A stretch of 64,000 bases of DNA from Gerris lacustris (lineage: Eukaryota > Arthropoda > Insecta > Hemiptera > Gerridae), in NCBI GenBank assembly GCA_951217055.1, contig OX578282.1, positions 40,698,629 to 40,762,628 on the forward strand. The letters are read 5' to 3'. The notes beneath the pieces were generated by a model that was not told the DNA's origin, ran no database searches, and worked only from the letters and a program-made list of their open reading frames with translations. Shown one piece after another: positions 23,711 to 36,954 of the stretch; positions within the stretch are counted from its first letter, which is position 1, and every line of letters starts with the position of its first letter. A program made the position numbers and the translations under genes.

Positions 23711-24652
23711 AAAAAAATATACATCAATTAAACACGCAGTCAGGGAGAGAATGGACAGAATTGTGATATACTCAGACTCAAAAAGTGCATTACAAAGTCT
23801 AGAAAACCTTCAGTGTCATAACCCCGTGGTATCAAAGATCCTCACTTACATACACCTAACTAATCTCAAGGTAAAGTTCTGCTGGATACCTAGTCACATA
23901 GGTATTCCAGGAAATTCCAAAGCAGACCATCTAGCTCAAGCCGCAGTTACAGTGGGAGAACCACTAGAAACTACAGTTACGGCCAAAGATCTCAATGGAA
24001 ATATTAGAACAGCCTTACAAAGACACTGGCAAAACCAATGGACAAATAGTTTAAATGATAAGTTAAAATATGTAAAACCGCTAGTATCAGATTGGCAAAC
24101 AAGTTACAGAAAGGTTAGACACGAAGAAATTGTACTTGCAAGACTAAGGATTGGACACACTAGACTGACTCACGGATATTTAATAACAAAACAAGACAGA
24201 CCCATATGTACCCTCTGTGGCCAGAGACTGACTGTATTCCACATTTTATGTGAATGTCAACAATTAGAACCTCTACGAAATCAAAATTCACTCCCCCAAA
24301 ATATGCCTGACATTTTAAAAGACGACGAGACGAACGTACAAAAGCTACTCCAATATCTACATCAAGCTGGGCTTATGGAAGAAATATAACTTCTTACAGA
24401 TTTTTACCCATTACAATACAAATTATAATTAATCACCCTACTACACGCACATCTATAACAACACACACAAAAACTACTTAATACTAGTACATTCATCCAT
24501 TCATTAATACCAATATCCATTTATTTTTATGTATTTATATTTATTTGCTCTCTATTTATTTTTATAAATATTTCTAAATATTCTCGGAGGAAAATAACCT
24601 CAGCAGTTAAACCTCCAAAAAAAAAAAATAAAAAATAAAAAAAAAAAAAAAA
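23711..24652 (+). mobile_element. 5'-truncated LINE with RNase H tail
   Basis: A 5'-truncated non-LTR retrotransposon ending in a short 3' UTR with a GGAGG...CCTCC hairpin (24586-24617) and an A-rich tail. The flanks are imperfectly duplicated: ATAAATATGCATATATATAT near 23687 and ATAAATATGCATATGTATAT near 24659, as expected for a LINE target duplication, though both are AT-rich. The plus-strand reading frame inside is listed separately. Confidence 0.8.
23733..24389 (+). pseudogene. RNase H domain and zinc knuckle of a LINE ORF2, 5'-truncated
   Basis: The open frame covers the end of a non-LTR retrotransposon polyprotein. RNase H motifs are visible: IYSDSKSAL (one catalytic Asp), WIPSHIGIPGN, and SKADHLAQAA (the last catalytic Asp). 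These remove RNA from the RNA:cDNA hybrid in the intact element. About 100 residues later comes the zinc knuckle CTLCGQRLTVFHILCEC, then the usual C-terminal helix (LLQYLHQAGL). The first catalytic Asp and the Glu, the reverse transcriptase and the endonuclease are all missing, so no activity is expected. The frame is intact over about 215 codons, which suggests a fairly recent insertion. First Met in frame is at 23751, but true initiation would lie upstream in a full copy. Jockey/I-type by domain order; clade is uncertain. Confidence 0.85.
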
Positions 24653-26295
24653 ATATATATAAATATGCATATGTATATATAAATACTAAGGAAATGTGTA
24701 ACTAAAAGATATTAAAAAAGGAAGACAACTGCTTTACATTTTGCACTAAGCAATGAAAATAGTAGTAAAGTAACCACAAAATATTATTTTTTAAGGAATA
24801 TGCAGTGAATACATATAAAAAAAAAAGATACAAGTATTTTTCTCAGACATACGTGAAAAATTAGCTGACAGTGGGGAATAATTACAAATAAAAACACTAA
24901 GGAAAATCTACTTATATATTTACTTACAATGCAGAAAATATTATGATTATTCTTTCTATTTACTTAGACCCTGAGAAACAAATTTTTAGAACTGTTTTGG
25001 CTATTTATTAGTAGGCAATAAAACCTTACAGATATCATATTATATTAGCTGGCTAAGTGAACTATATAAATTCCATTTAGCACTGAGGGACTTTTCTGTT
25101 GTCTAACTTCCTTACATGCAGAAAGTACTCTGACTAAGCTTGAGAATGACCATAGAAAGGGGAGAAATGTGGCAAACGTTCCTTTTAATTCCTTGTAGAA
25201 CAAACTACTTAAGAATAGTCAATCAAGAGATAGAATAATCTAATTTAAGTGTAAAGTAAACATTAGCATTTAGTCGGGTGGAAAAGTTACTATTTCTTAA
25301 AATGGGTCAAGATCCATGTAATTACAAATAAAAACAAAAGTTCAAATAAAACAAAGCAAAATCTACTCATATATTTACATTCAACACAGGAACTACTAGA
25401 ATTATTCTTTCCATTTACTAACACCAAGAACTAATTCTGGCTATTTATTAGTAGTAAAATTAATGTGCAGTAATAAAAACCTCACTGTTATTTTAACAGT
25501 TATAGTACGTAACACACATTAGCATTGATTCTGATGGTCTAGATCCAATAAAGTTTGAGAACTCCTGATATGGTGTTCAGAAGTGTAAATGGGTCTTCAG
25601 CGCCTAGGAGCAAGGTCAGTTTTCACGCTACCTCTCATCAACCGTTTGGGAGATGGTTGATGGGAGATGTTCCCGTCCAGATGTTCCATCCCCCCCCCCC
25701 TTGTACCCCCCTAGCTAGGTCACTAATTCTGATTAGGTACGCTTCGATTATTTTCATTGATTTCATTAGCATTCCTCTCTGTCATTACGTGTTATTATAA
25801 TATTTATTTTAATTTAAATTATTATTAAAATATGAAATTATTATTAAAAATTATTATTAAAATATGAATTTATAATATTTATTTAATTTCCTATTCAAAT
25901 TATTGTACAGTTGGATTTTTAAATAATTCTAAATTTAAGAAAATCAACTTTTACTGTTGTTATTACTACTTCATTAACTATATTTTAGTTAAAACTTTAT
26001 TTCTGGTGATGCTCCAGCAATTGAAGCTTCGGCAAATGAATACACCCCATATATTTAATAAATTTAGATATTCCTGAGGAAACTTATGTAAAATTGCGAG
26101 GATCCCAATGTTTCACACCAATTATTGTACATATCATTCTCAAGTACTTCATGAATTGAGTCATTATTAACTCATATATTTTTGAAACTGTTTTTTCATG
26201 GCTATGAGGGTTTAACTAGAGACTATGTACAGTATTTTTACATAGAGTAAAAATGTGGCTTTAACAGTGTCTCAGGATGCTCAAATACATTCTTT
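24653..26295. other. CASK intron, repeated fragments, no gene seen
   Basis: The stretch 25030-25260 repeats part of 23200-23420 (CTTGAGAATGACCATAG and TTCCTTTTAATTCCTTGTAG occur in both), so a segment of about 200 bp has been duplicated locally. A possible hAT terminus (GTTTGAGAACTCCTG, 25553-25567) and a poly-C run (about 25690-25700) are present without a matching second end. Confidence 0.5.
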
Positions 26296-26790
26296 TTACT
26301 TTTTCATACAAAGAGAAAGTATTGTGATGGAGCGAAAATTCGATTTTTAGATTTTGATGTATTTACTATGAGGTCCCTTAAGTCCAAAAAAAGCGGTTTA
26401 TAAAAAATGTCAGTTTGTAGTCTGTCTTCTGTCCAGATGTGTGGAGCATAATCTACTGGGCTGATTTTGACAAAATACATTTTCAGAAAAATCATACCCC
26501 GAGGTGATATCGAGAAATGAATTTTAGCTCCTAATTTGGGGGCACTTCCCCCAAAAAGCTCTGAATAAAACGTGAAAAAATCCATTGAAAATGGTTCCGA
26601 CGATTTTGATTAAAACATTCTAAAATGCAGACCATTTAAATATGAACCTCAATAAGCCGTTTTCCTGGGATAATCTAGTGCCTGAGAAAATAGCTTTAAA
26701 CGCATACGGAGAGAGGCCGGGTTCGAATCCTGTCGAGAAGTTATTATTATGTTAAATTTTGATGAAATAACTAAACCAACTCCACAACGC
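26296..26790 (+). repeat. R1 family repeat, long copy with pol III B-box-like site
   Basis: Starts TTTTTCATACAAAGAGAAAG and runs through AGGTCCCTTAAGTCC, CTACTGGGCTGATTTTGAC, and GGGGGCACTTCCCCCAAAAA. At 26720-26730 it contains GGTTCGAATCC, an exact tRNA B-box consensus, within GGCCGGGTTCGAATCCTG. A partner A box was not identified, so tRNA ancestry is only suggested. Confidence 0.75.
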
Positions 26791-26833
26791 TCATAGAGGG
26801 CCTAGGCCTGCCAAAGGGCTAACACAACTATAT

Positions 26834-27582
26834 ACAGGGTGATCCAAAAGTCCCCCCCCCCCCTCTTAACTTTTGAACGGTTTAAAATAAATTAATGAAA
26901 CTTAGGGGATCCGTACCATGTAAAGGGAAGTTTGTTTTCATGCAATCGTGCACTAGGGGCAACCAACCCACTTTGCTCCCCGGCCACCCAACTTCAAAAT
27001 TTTAAATTGGAGTGAATATTTTAGATAGCATATTTGGATTCTGCAATGAAAAATAATAAACTTTTACTTGTTACTTTTTTTCTATCTCCAATATTTTGCT
27101 CTCTATAGGAGAGCAAAGATAGCAAAATAACCCTTTTGAAAATAGTACAAAAAAATAACAGTTATATCGTTATAAAATCTAAACGGTTTGAGATAAATTA
27201 ATGAATCTTAGGGGATCCTTACCATGTAAAGGGAAGTTTGTTTTCATGCAATCACGTAGTAGGGGCAATCACCCATTTTGCCCCCAGGCCACCCACATTC
27301 ATAGAGGGCAAAATATTGGAGATAGAAAAAAATGTCAAAGTAAAATGTTATTACTTTTCATCGCAAATAAATACAAATATGCTATTGAAAGTACACTCCA
27401 ATTTGAAATTTTGAAGTTGGGTGGACTGGGGGCAAAGTGGGTGGTTGCCCCTAGTGCGCGATTGCAATGAAAACAATTTTCCCTTTACATGGTACGGATC
27501 CCCTAAATTTCATTAATTTATCTCAAACCGTTTAAAAGCTAAGAGGGGGGGGGGGGGGGGAGAGACTTTTGAGCCACGCTAT
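26834..27582. mobile_element. Mariner-like foldback element
   Basis: The left end is ACAGGGTGATCCAAAAGTC preceded by TATAT; the right end is GACTTTTGAGCCACGCT followed by ATATA. Arms of about 170 bp pair CTTAACTTTTGAACGGTTT with AAACCGTTTAAAAGCTAAG and CTAGGGGCAACCAACCCAC with GTGGGTGGTTGCCCCTAG. A second copy of the arm (CCATGTAAAGGGAAGTTTG) occurs internally at about 27220. The ACAGGGTG-type terminus with TA flanks is typical of mariner-related MITEs. A fragment of the same left end is at 40961-41030. The left arm has a C12 run, the right arm a G16 run. Confidence 0.8.
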
Positions 27583-27604
27583 ATAGTATATGTAATAGAT
27601 GACT

Positions 27605-27778
27605 TGGAGTTAGTGTGTCGCTTTACCAGTTAATCGCCTTTCCACATAAGCAGCTGCTTAATTTATATAACAATGGTGAACACTCAGTGTTCACGCATCC
27701 AAGTTGTGACCACACTTGATGCTTATTGATAGGAGAGGCAACTACTCTCCTTCACGGGCTACTGAGGCCCCCTAAATA
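27605..27778 (-). mobile_element. tRNA-derived SINE fragment (family S1)
   Basis: On the minus strand, GGGGGCCTCAGTAGCCCGTG, AAGGAGAGTAGTTGCC and AGCATCAAGTGTGGTCA align with the head of 13805-14033 and 44210-44602. It is diverged and lacks a usable B box. Confidence 0.6.
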
Positions 27779-27926
27779 TATTTTTTTTAACAGAGTAAAA
27801 AATTGTTTTTGTTTCTTTTCCACACTATGATGGCAGGTTTAACATAGGTATATATTATTATTTAACATAGATTAGATAATTTAAAAAATGAATAAATGTA
27901 ATAAAAGTTGTACTTATTTCACTTAC

Positions 27927-29999
<2,073 letters not shown>

Positions 30000-30039
30000 T
30001 TGTGTGGTTTTTGTTTTAACTTGTTATCACCTCATTAAG

Positions 30040-30375
30040 ATCTTGTCCTGGTGTCTAGAGGGGGAGTTTATACTCGGAGAGGGGACATTCGATGTTGAGG
30101 GAGTGTCATCTCTTTGTAAAGAGTTAGTATATTTGTGAGGGGGAGGGTAGAGGTGACCTAGTAGTCCTAGGATAAGGGAAATGATGTTATCATAGTGTTA
30201 CTCTCCCTCTGAGATGTCATTAGGATCTTTTCTCCTTACCCATTATGTTTGTAAAGTATACTAGGGGAGAGAGAGCTTGCCCAAGCATGGAGGAGGTAAA
30301 GCTGTGAATAAAACATCAATGTGAAAACTTCCCTCTGGGCGTCTTGTCTGCTTAATAACAGCAAGCTTGCTTGAA
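30040..30375 (+). other. Possible LTR-like or 3'UTR-like segment
   Basis: An island of G-rich sequence in AT-rich DNA with TCTAGAGGGGGAGTTTATAC, a polyadenylation-type GTGAATAAAACATC at about 30303, and a following CTTCCCTCTGGGCGTCTTG. U3-R-U5-like composition hints at a solo LTR, but TG...CA ends with a target duplication could not be fixed. Confidence 0.25.
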
Positions 30376-31299
30376 TCGACCCTTCTTCAACTTGTACTAC
30401 AAAGTACCTGCGTCTAAGTACATCTAACTGAAAACAAAGCCTTCTAAATTATTTAACCTGATGATTCCCCAAGACTAGAGCTAAAACTACTTCTCTTAAA
30501 ACATGCTAAGTATTTCTATCTCGCTTCACTCTAAAAACAAAATATTCTTTAAACCTTCACATTTGTTTTGTTCTTTTCTTTAAAACTCTTTCTTCATGCA
30601 AATTGTACGTTTGCAACACTTGTAATGTTTGAAACTGTTAAATTCTTTATCTCTTTCGGTTCCAAACTAAATCTTTCAATATTCTTTAAGCATTTTTTAA
30701 AAGAAGATAACATTTGTGTAAATTCAACACATACGTTCTTCAAACCTAAGTTTTATTTTAATAGTTAAAATAAGAATATGTAAAATTATGTAAGGAATAA
30801 AAAAAAAAATAAAAAAATTAGGCGAAAATTCAAAAATATATTTGTTGAAGGTTTAACTTAATTTGATAAAATGTTATCTAAAATGCAGCAATACCATTTG
30901 TACTTCCTTTATGAGGTGGAAATATAATATTACTTTCTACTAGCACCTCCCCCCCTCCCCCCCCCCCCCCCCCCCATTATATTAAATATTCATATAGAAA
31001 AGAGGAAAACTATTTTCTTTTATTTTTAACAAAACTACAGCTCCAGTTTTTCTTGGTTGCCATTGTCACAGTATGGAGGATTTACAAGAGTTAGGGAAAA
31101 AAGGGTAAGGGAAAAATATGAGTGAAAGTGGGTAAGATATAAAAAACAAAAGGATAAATAAACAAAAAAGGAATATTCACCACCTTTCCAACATATCTAA
31201 AAAAGAAAAAGACACAGAGGTTTGACAAGGAAATCCCTCCAGAAAAATCACATAGAATATATTTGACTCTAAATTTGAATTTCAAATTCAAAATAAAAT

Positions 31300-32112
31300 A
31301 TATTCCACCTTAATACAATACAATAATGATAATACTTATTTTTAAAAAATAAAAAAAATAAATAATAATAAGTAAATAAACAAGCAAAGAAAAGGTGCAC
31401 TCCCAATAAGCAAAGCTTGTGAACGGGAGTGACTCCTTCTGTGGTAGTGATAAAACAAATGAAAAAATAAAATTAAAAAATTAAAAAAATATATACATAT
31501 ATATAAAAATAAAAAAAAATCATGTAAAATAATAAAACAACATGTAAAATAAATACATCAATATAAAAAAAAAGTATAATAACAATAATGATAACAAGAA
31601 ATCTTCTAACAGCAACAGTAAAAAATAAGAGTTGTTACAATAAAAAATCCTAGGAAATTGAGGTTTTCCAAGAAAAATTAGATTGTTTAAGAATATCTAA
31701 TGCTTTTTTCTTTTTTTTTTTATTGTGGAGGGTATAGAAGAAAACATTTGTATCATTTTTGAAAAAAGGTAAGTTCGGAGCACTTGTAATGTAATGCGGT
31801 AGTTTATTATAGAGCCTAGGACCAGATTAAGAAGTGTGCCTTAGCCCTGCTTCAGTCCTACCTCTAGTCTGAAACCTATGTCTTACCCTAGGAAACTCAT
31901 CGAGCCTCTTTCGGACAAAACTTCGAATTTTATACTTATAAAGAGAATCAATATAAACTACCCCTAAACATTCTTTCCTAAAATGATTTTTTTCAAAATG
32001 AATTTCCTAACTTCAACGAATTTATAAATAGTGGGCCTAATTTTAGAACAAAAAATTTACATGATTCTCCCGTCTAAGATGATTATCAATAATCACTCCC
32101 TGATATCTGGTG
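31300..32112 (-). pseudogene. LINE reverse-transcriptase tail (CR1/L2-like), degraded
   Basis: The minus strand encodes YQGVIIDNHLRRENHVNF, then with frame breaks YKIRSFVRKRLDEFPRVRHR, FQTRGRTEAGLRHTS, and PRLYNKLPHYITSAPNLPFF. This is the thumb and C-terminal region of a LINE reverse transcriptase, whose YLGV-x-IDxxL block is characteristic. It ends with a 3' UTR carrying a CACTCCC...GGGAGTG hairpin at about 31400-31435 and a T/A-rich tail. Catalytic RT motifs are absent. Orientation matches CASK. Confidence 0.65.
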
Positions 32113-33177
32113 GAGGAGGCCGAGGAGACTATAGGGCAACAACAGTCATAGTCGCTACAATCAGTATCGTGAAGTTTTAATTTGAACTAACATTTTTGAC
32201 ATAAAATATATACGTATTACCAGTTGCCATTATATAGAATGTTTAACAAATGGGGATAATTAATAGCTATGAAATTATCATTTCCAATCCGAAGTTTACA
32301 TTTATGATGTAGGTGAACACTTGAATTAAAATTTTGATTTTTCTATTCTTAACTAATGGTAATACATAATACATAGCACATTCTGCAGAGTAGCGGACTA
32401 GAATATAAGTATTAAGGAGCTACATGAGTACTATCCTCAGAATAATTCTTACAAAAAATAATTATAATAACCTTGTACTTGAAATTTTCAAGTGATCTTG
32501 CCTGCCTCTACCTGAAGATTCCTCAACAAGCCTACTCTGTGTTGTAAACTGCTTAATTACTTAATATCCCAAGACTTATAACGCTTTATCCTTCTTACTC
32601 TTAAAATATTTTTAATGTATTAAATATAATTTGAATATGTTGTAAATTATTATTTCAATGATGATGAAAATCTGAAGTAGTCAGAACCAGTATGTATTAA
32701 AAATCAATTTTGCTCTAGGAGTTTTCTTCAGTATGCATGTGTGGCATCAATCTCATATAATATAATTATTCACCAACAAATATTTGTTGACATATATAAT
32801 CATTAATCATATATCCATGTGTATGGTATACATACTTTGGCCTGCCATATAGAAGTTTGGTTACTTTTCACTAAGAGATAATAATAAGTTGGTTTAACCC
32901 TCTTGACAGTAGGAATAAACACAAAGTCAAGAGGAAGCAGAGCCGGTTCGTTCCTTGATCCAAAATCTGTGTTTCACTTCATGATTATTTAACTCTGTTA
33001 AATAGCTATAAATATTTGACTTTGGAGTGACATAGTGGCAATCTTGTATGATAGATACAAAATGTCAGGGGAAATGACGTGTTTCTTCAGAGCTGGCATT
33101 AGTAGTCTCTCTTAGCTACCAGAGTCAAAGGATTAATTATAATTTTCTAATAGCGTTTATTATAAATAACTGATTAC
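32113..33177. other. CASK intron, no gene seen
   Basis: AT-rich intron directly downstream (in gene sense) of exon 33178-33290. No further exon with CASK similarity was found. Confidence 0.5.
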
Positions 33178-33290
33178 CTGACGTACTGAGTCCAGGGCTG
33201 GAGGTGAATTTGGCTACATCGACTATTTTGACTGCAAACTGTTGCCCGGTTTGCCTGTGAATACATCTTCTCACCAGGCTAAAAGGCCCC
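33178..33290 (-). CDS. CASK: CASK kinase-domain exon (glycine-rich loop and VAIK lysine)
   Basis: Reading the minus strand, a TTTAG acceptor is followed by 113 bp encoding [13 protein letters not shown], then [15 protein letters not shown] and TSSPGLSTS, ending at a GTAATC donor. This is the N-lobe of the CASK CaM-kinase-like domain: the end of the glycine-rich loop (G-x-G-PFS) and the AVK lysine that contacts ATP. It enters with one base and leaves with one base (phase 1 to 1), so its last G joins AT of the next exon to make Asp. CASK is a membrane-associated guanylate kinase scaffold at synapses and epithelial junctions. The preceding exon, which should encode the initiator Met and the VYELCEVIGK segment, was looked for upstream to 64 kb and not recognised. 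Identity is from strong residue-level resemblance to the CASK family. It follows a 5.1-kb intron from the next exon. Confidence 0.95.
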
Positions 33291-35562
33291 CTAAACAAAG
33301 AAAACACAATTCTTAGATAAACACATTCATACTTTCCTCTAAAAGGTAATGACTGCAGAAAAAAGGTAACAAATCAACCACAATAATAATAATCTATTGT
33401 ACTAGATTACACATCTAACATACATAGATTGTACACTAAACATGTCTTTTAGGGAGAGTCAGAAAAGGGGGTATAGCTATAGCATTTGTTTGGTATTACT
33501 AACATTCATTGGTGAACCAACACCAAAATATCTGGTTCAATATTGTCATAGAAGTGAAATGATGTGAGACGAGATATCAAGACAGTTTAGAAGTTTAAAA
33601 ACTACATGTAAAACAAATCCGAATCTAATAGGATCATTTGAAGTAAACAGGCACTCTAAAGTAAATATTGAGTATTACTGTGTAAAAGATTGATTATATA
33701 ATAATTTTATAATAATATCTCAGGACGTCAAGTTGATTTGAGAAAAAGGTGGATTTGACAGATTGGCCAATGAAGTGCCAGATCAATTTAGATTTGGTTC
33801 TCTTTTTTAAATTCTTTACTCCACTTGAGGGTTTTCTTTTCATCAAAGTTTTTCCAATACCACAATGCCAAAACATGGATTCGAGGAATGAACCAAGGTT
33901 TTTTATTATAACTCCATAATATACTCGGTACTGAAGATGAATGACAATGAAGCCGGAGTTTTTCTTGCCGTGTTAGTGGTACCAACAAGACAAACACAAC
34001 AAAACTGTCTCGTTCTTCATCCTACAACTTAAAATATATTTCCCCTTTCAGTTCTAGACTTAGGTTTTCACACTTCACTACTATATTCTAGATTTAATAA
34101 TGTCTTTAAATGTAGTAATAGATAAGTTAAAATAAATGCACAAACATCCATGCCATGAATATAAATTAGCAAAATTAACATTAAAATTACAATAACTTAA
34201 ATAAATAAATAAAGCTACCAAGGAGAACAAGAACAAGCTCAATCCAAGTGTTTTTCTTTCTAAAAGTCTCACGAACTTCACCAAAATTTATTAAGCGTAA
34301 TTGTTAATAATTAAATCAGAGAAAATATTAATTTCGCTTCCGCGGTTAGTTTCAATATCAACATTAAAGTTTTTCAATATTAACAAACGTTATAACATTT
34401 TGAGTTTGTTTTTGCTGATCTTAATAATGAACGAACACAACATTAAAACGGTGTAAATTAACTTTCGAATCAGTCCGGGTCCTGGGTTATCCGGTGAAGA
34501 CAGTGTTTGAAGATTTTAAAGTCAGATATTTCGCCGCCACCGCATAAAGAAACATCCTATCATCACAATAACCTTACTTGATTACAACCAGTGTTGCTTT
34601 TACCAACTTTATAATATAACTTTATAACTTAAAATCGTTCTTTTGCGAGGCAGGTAGGCCTGCCATTTTAGTACGCTATATGTATGTATATAACGAGTAC
34701 ACACGTTATAACAAATTTCGTTAAGTGAAGGTTTACTGTAATCAGAACCAGAGGGTAATTAGTAATTACCGTCTAGGTTTCATTTTGGTTTAGATAAGTG
34801 AAGGTTACCGAAAACATTTTAAATAAACACAATTGATATTGATACTTCTTGCGAAGTGTTGTTTCGAATTAACCTCACCTGACAACAATGTAATTATTGA
34901 AATGTATTCTACATAAAAGTGAAACTTAACTAAAGTGTAACAAATGCAATATTATAAGACCAGTGTAAATAACATTCAAATGAATAACTAACCTTAAAAT
35001 CAAGCATGACTGAAACTTGGCGAACCTATTGCCGAGTTTTTTGTAATGTGTCTTACAATTTTAAAATTGATTCGAGTTATATTTTTTTTTTATCACAAAA
35101 CTATAACAATAATTATTACTAATTAATAAATTAACACCGCATTAAAACAAGAAAAAGATTAAAAAAATCGTCAATGTAAAAATAAAAATAACCTCATTGT
35201 TAATTTCTCAGTAAACAGTGTAGCACAGTAGCATACCAGCTGCTTGTAACTTATTTTTTTCCCTAATATAGTTTAACTTTTTTTCACTAATATTTCCTTC
35301 ATGAATCTACTGAAATAACTAATTATCAATTGAAATTTTATTAGAAACACATTTAATATCCAAATAAATGTTTAGTAAAAATATTATTCTTAAGTCTTAG
35401 CTTGAATTCTTTCTTAGCGCGCGAATAAATATACTGAAATTATTAATTCTACGAACTTGGTTTAAAAATCGTGTTAAAAGATTTTCCTTTACTCGGCCAA
35501 ATCGTCGATAGTATTAATAATTTCGAAACTACCCTTTTTCCAGTAAAATAAATAGTTGTTTT

Positions 35563-35604
<42 letters not shown>

Positions 35605-35888
35605 GTAAGATTTAAGTAGAATGTTTTCAAAATTATATTATCTTAAATCAGGATATATTATATAAAACTTTAGGTAGTGAAAGAAAATAACATTATGCCC
35701 AGTGAACTTAATAAAATGATTGTAAGTGAAACTCAAATAAAAAATTAAACTTGTAACGTAAGTTACGTGTTACGCCGAATTACGTGAAATTAAATACAAG
35801 CTGAATGAAATTACTCATATAACAGGACATTAAATGAATCACATTCGTTAAAACACTTTGGCGGTGGTTAAGGGTTACGGTGGTACTC
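33291..35888. other. First CASK intron or 5' flank; no gene supported
   Basis: This is upstream of the first exon seen. A less AT-rich patch at about 34320-34560 contains TTTCGCTTCCGCGGTTAG and TTCGCCGCCACCGC and could be a promoter or 5' UTR, but no initiator or start codon context could be fixed. On the minus strand at 34081-34284 an open frame begins MVKFVRLLERKTLGL and continues with a hydrophobic segment like a signal anchor; it has no recognised family. A 40-base poly-A run lies at about 35565-35602. Confidence 0.35.
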
Positions 35889-36912
35889 ATTCACACTGGG
35901 ATTCTGGAATGCGATTCACAAATGCGTTTCAAATAAATATCAAGATTCAGTATCTCGGCGGCATTTTCCCCCCACTTTTCCTAGTTTGATCCCACTTTTA
36001 TTATACACTAACATATATGTATTTTAATTTTTAAATAATTAATTATATTGTATTTATTATTATATTCATAATTAACCTATTTTATTTAACGTTAATAAAA
36101 CGATTGAAAAATACATATATTATTAAATAATATATTACATTGATTTATTGATATATTTATATAATCAAAATATTTTATATAACGTAAATACAATTAGTCC
36201 ACAGGCCACCATAAGAAGTGAGTCGCTGATTGATAAAGTTTTCTTACCTTATGGAATCGCTTATTTATGCCTTGTCCACCGATGAATTGGGTATATGGCA
36301 ACTGGGCGCTGGGCCATTTCTTTTTTGTTGACATGCCAAACTTGCCCTTCTGCGGGAACATTGAAAAGAGATAGATAAAGTTTTGATTTTCACAGGATCG
36401 TTTAATTAAATTATTTCAAAAACAGTGGTAAAGGTGGCCACCGATATGAGTGGGCCGTTTGGGGTGGCCATCGCCCCAAACATATTGCTCTGCGGGGACG
36501 TTGAAAAGAAAACGGCCCACTCGTATCGGTGGCCACCTTTACCTCTGTTTATGAAATAATTTAATTTAACGATCCTGTGAAAATCAAAACTTTATCTATC
36601 TCTTTTCAATGTTCCCGCAGAAGGGCAAGTTTGGCATGTCAACAAAAAAGAAATGGCCCAGCGCCCAGTTGCCATATACCCAATTCATCGGTGGACAAGG
36701 CATAAATAAGCGATTCCATAAGGTAAGAAAACTTTATCAATCAGCGACTCACTTCTTATGGTGGCCTGTGGACTAAATTATTTATAATAAAATATTATAA
36801 TTAATGATATTACAGTAATTATTATGAATTTATATTTAAAATATTTTATTTAAAGAAGATAAATAGCAAGAGGATTGAATCTTCGATTCGGGAATCGCAT
36901 TCCGGAATCGTA
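35889..36912. mobile_element. TIR element copy A (PIF/Harbinger-like), interrupted
   Basis: The left end is CTCATTCACACTGGGATTC then TGGAATGCGATTCAC; the diverged right end is GGGAATCGCATTCCGGAAT. Without the insertion at 36196-36775 it is an inverted homologue of copy B at 37013-37475, sharing CCCACTTTTATTATACAC, TAACGTTAATAAAACGATTG and GATTTATTGATATATTTAT. It has no transposase. The GGGCTCATTCACAC-type terminus flanked by TTA/TAA at copy B suggests PIF/Harbinger. Confidence 0.75.
36196..36775. mobile_element. Young foldback element nested in copy A
   Basis: The arms begin TAGTCCACAGGCCACCATAA and end TTATGGTGGCCTGTGGACTA. They are identical for about the first 170 bp and differ at only a few sites over about 270 bp. 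The intact homologue at 37013-37475 gives the empty site, so the insertion duplicated AAT. Both arms contain a 102-bp segment bounded by splice-like signals (36248-36349 and 36621-36722). The loop includes a second TCTGCGGGGACGTTGAAAAG-like block. No transposase is present. Confidence 0.8.
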
Positions 36913-36954
36913 GTCTGAATGGACATAAGCACAAACATAGGCCGCTTGGTATCA

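Noticed and set aside
26720..26730. A tRNA gene
   Set aside because: The B box is exact but no acceptor stem, anticodon arm or A box can be drawn; it lies in an R1 repeat. The same applies to 44308-44318, which belongs to a SINE.
33694..34284. Minus-strand frames with a hydrophobic N-terminus (LERKTLGLSLFLFSL) and a WYWKNFDEKK segment, as a type II membrane protein
   Set aside because: Frames are broken, contain no recognised family motif and may simply be AT-rich chance ORFs; kept only as a note in the region entry.
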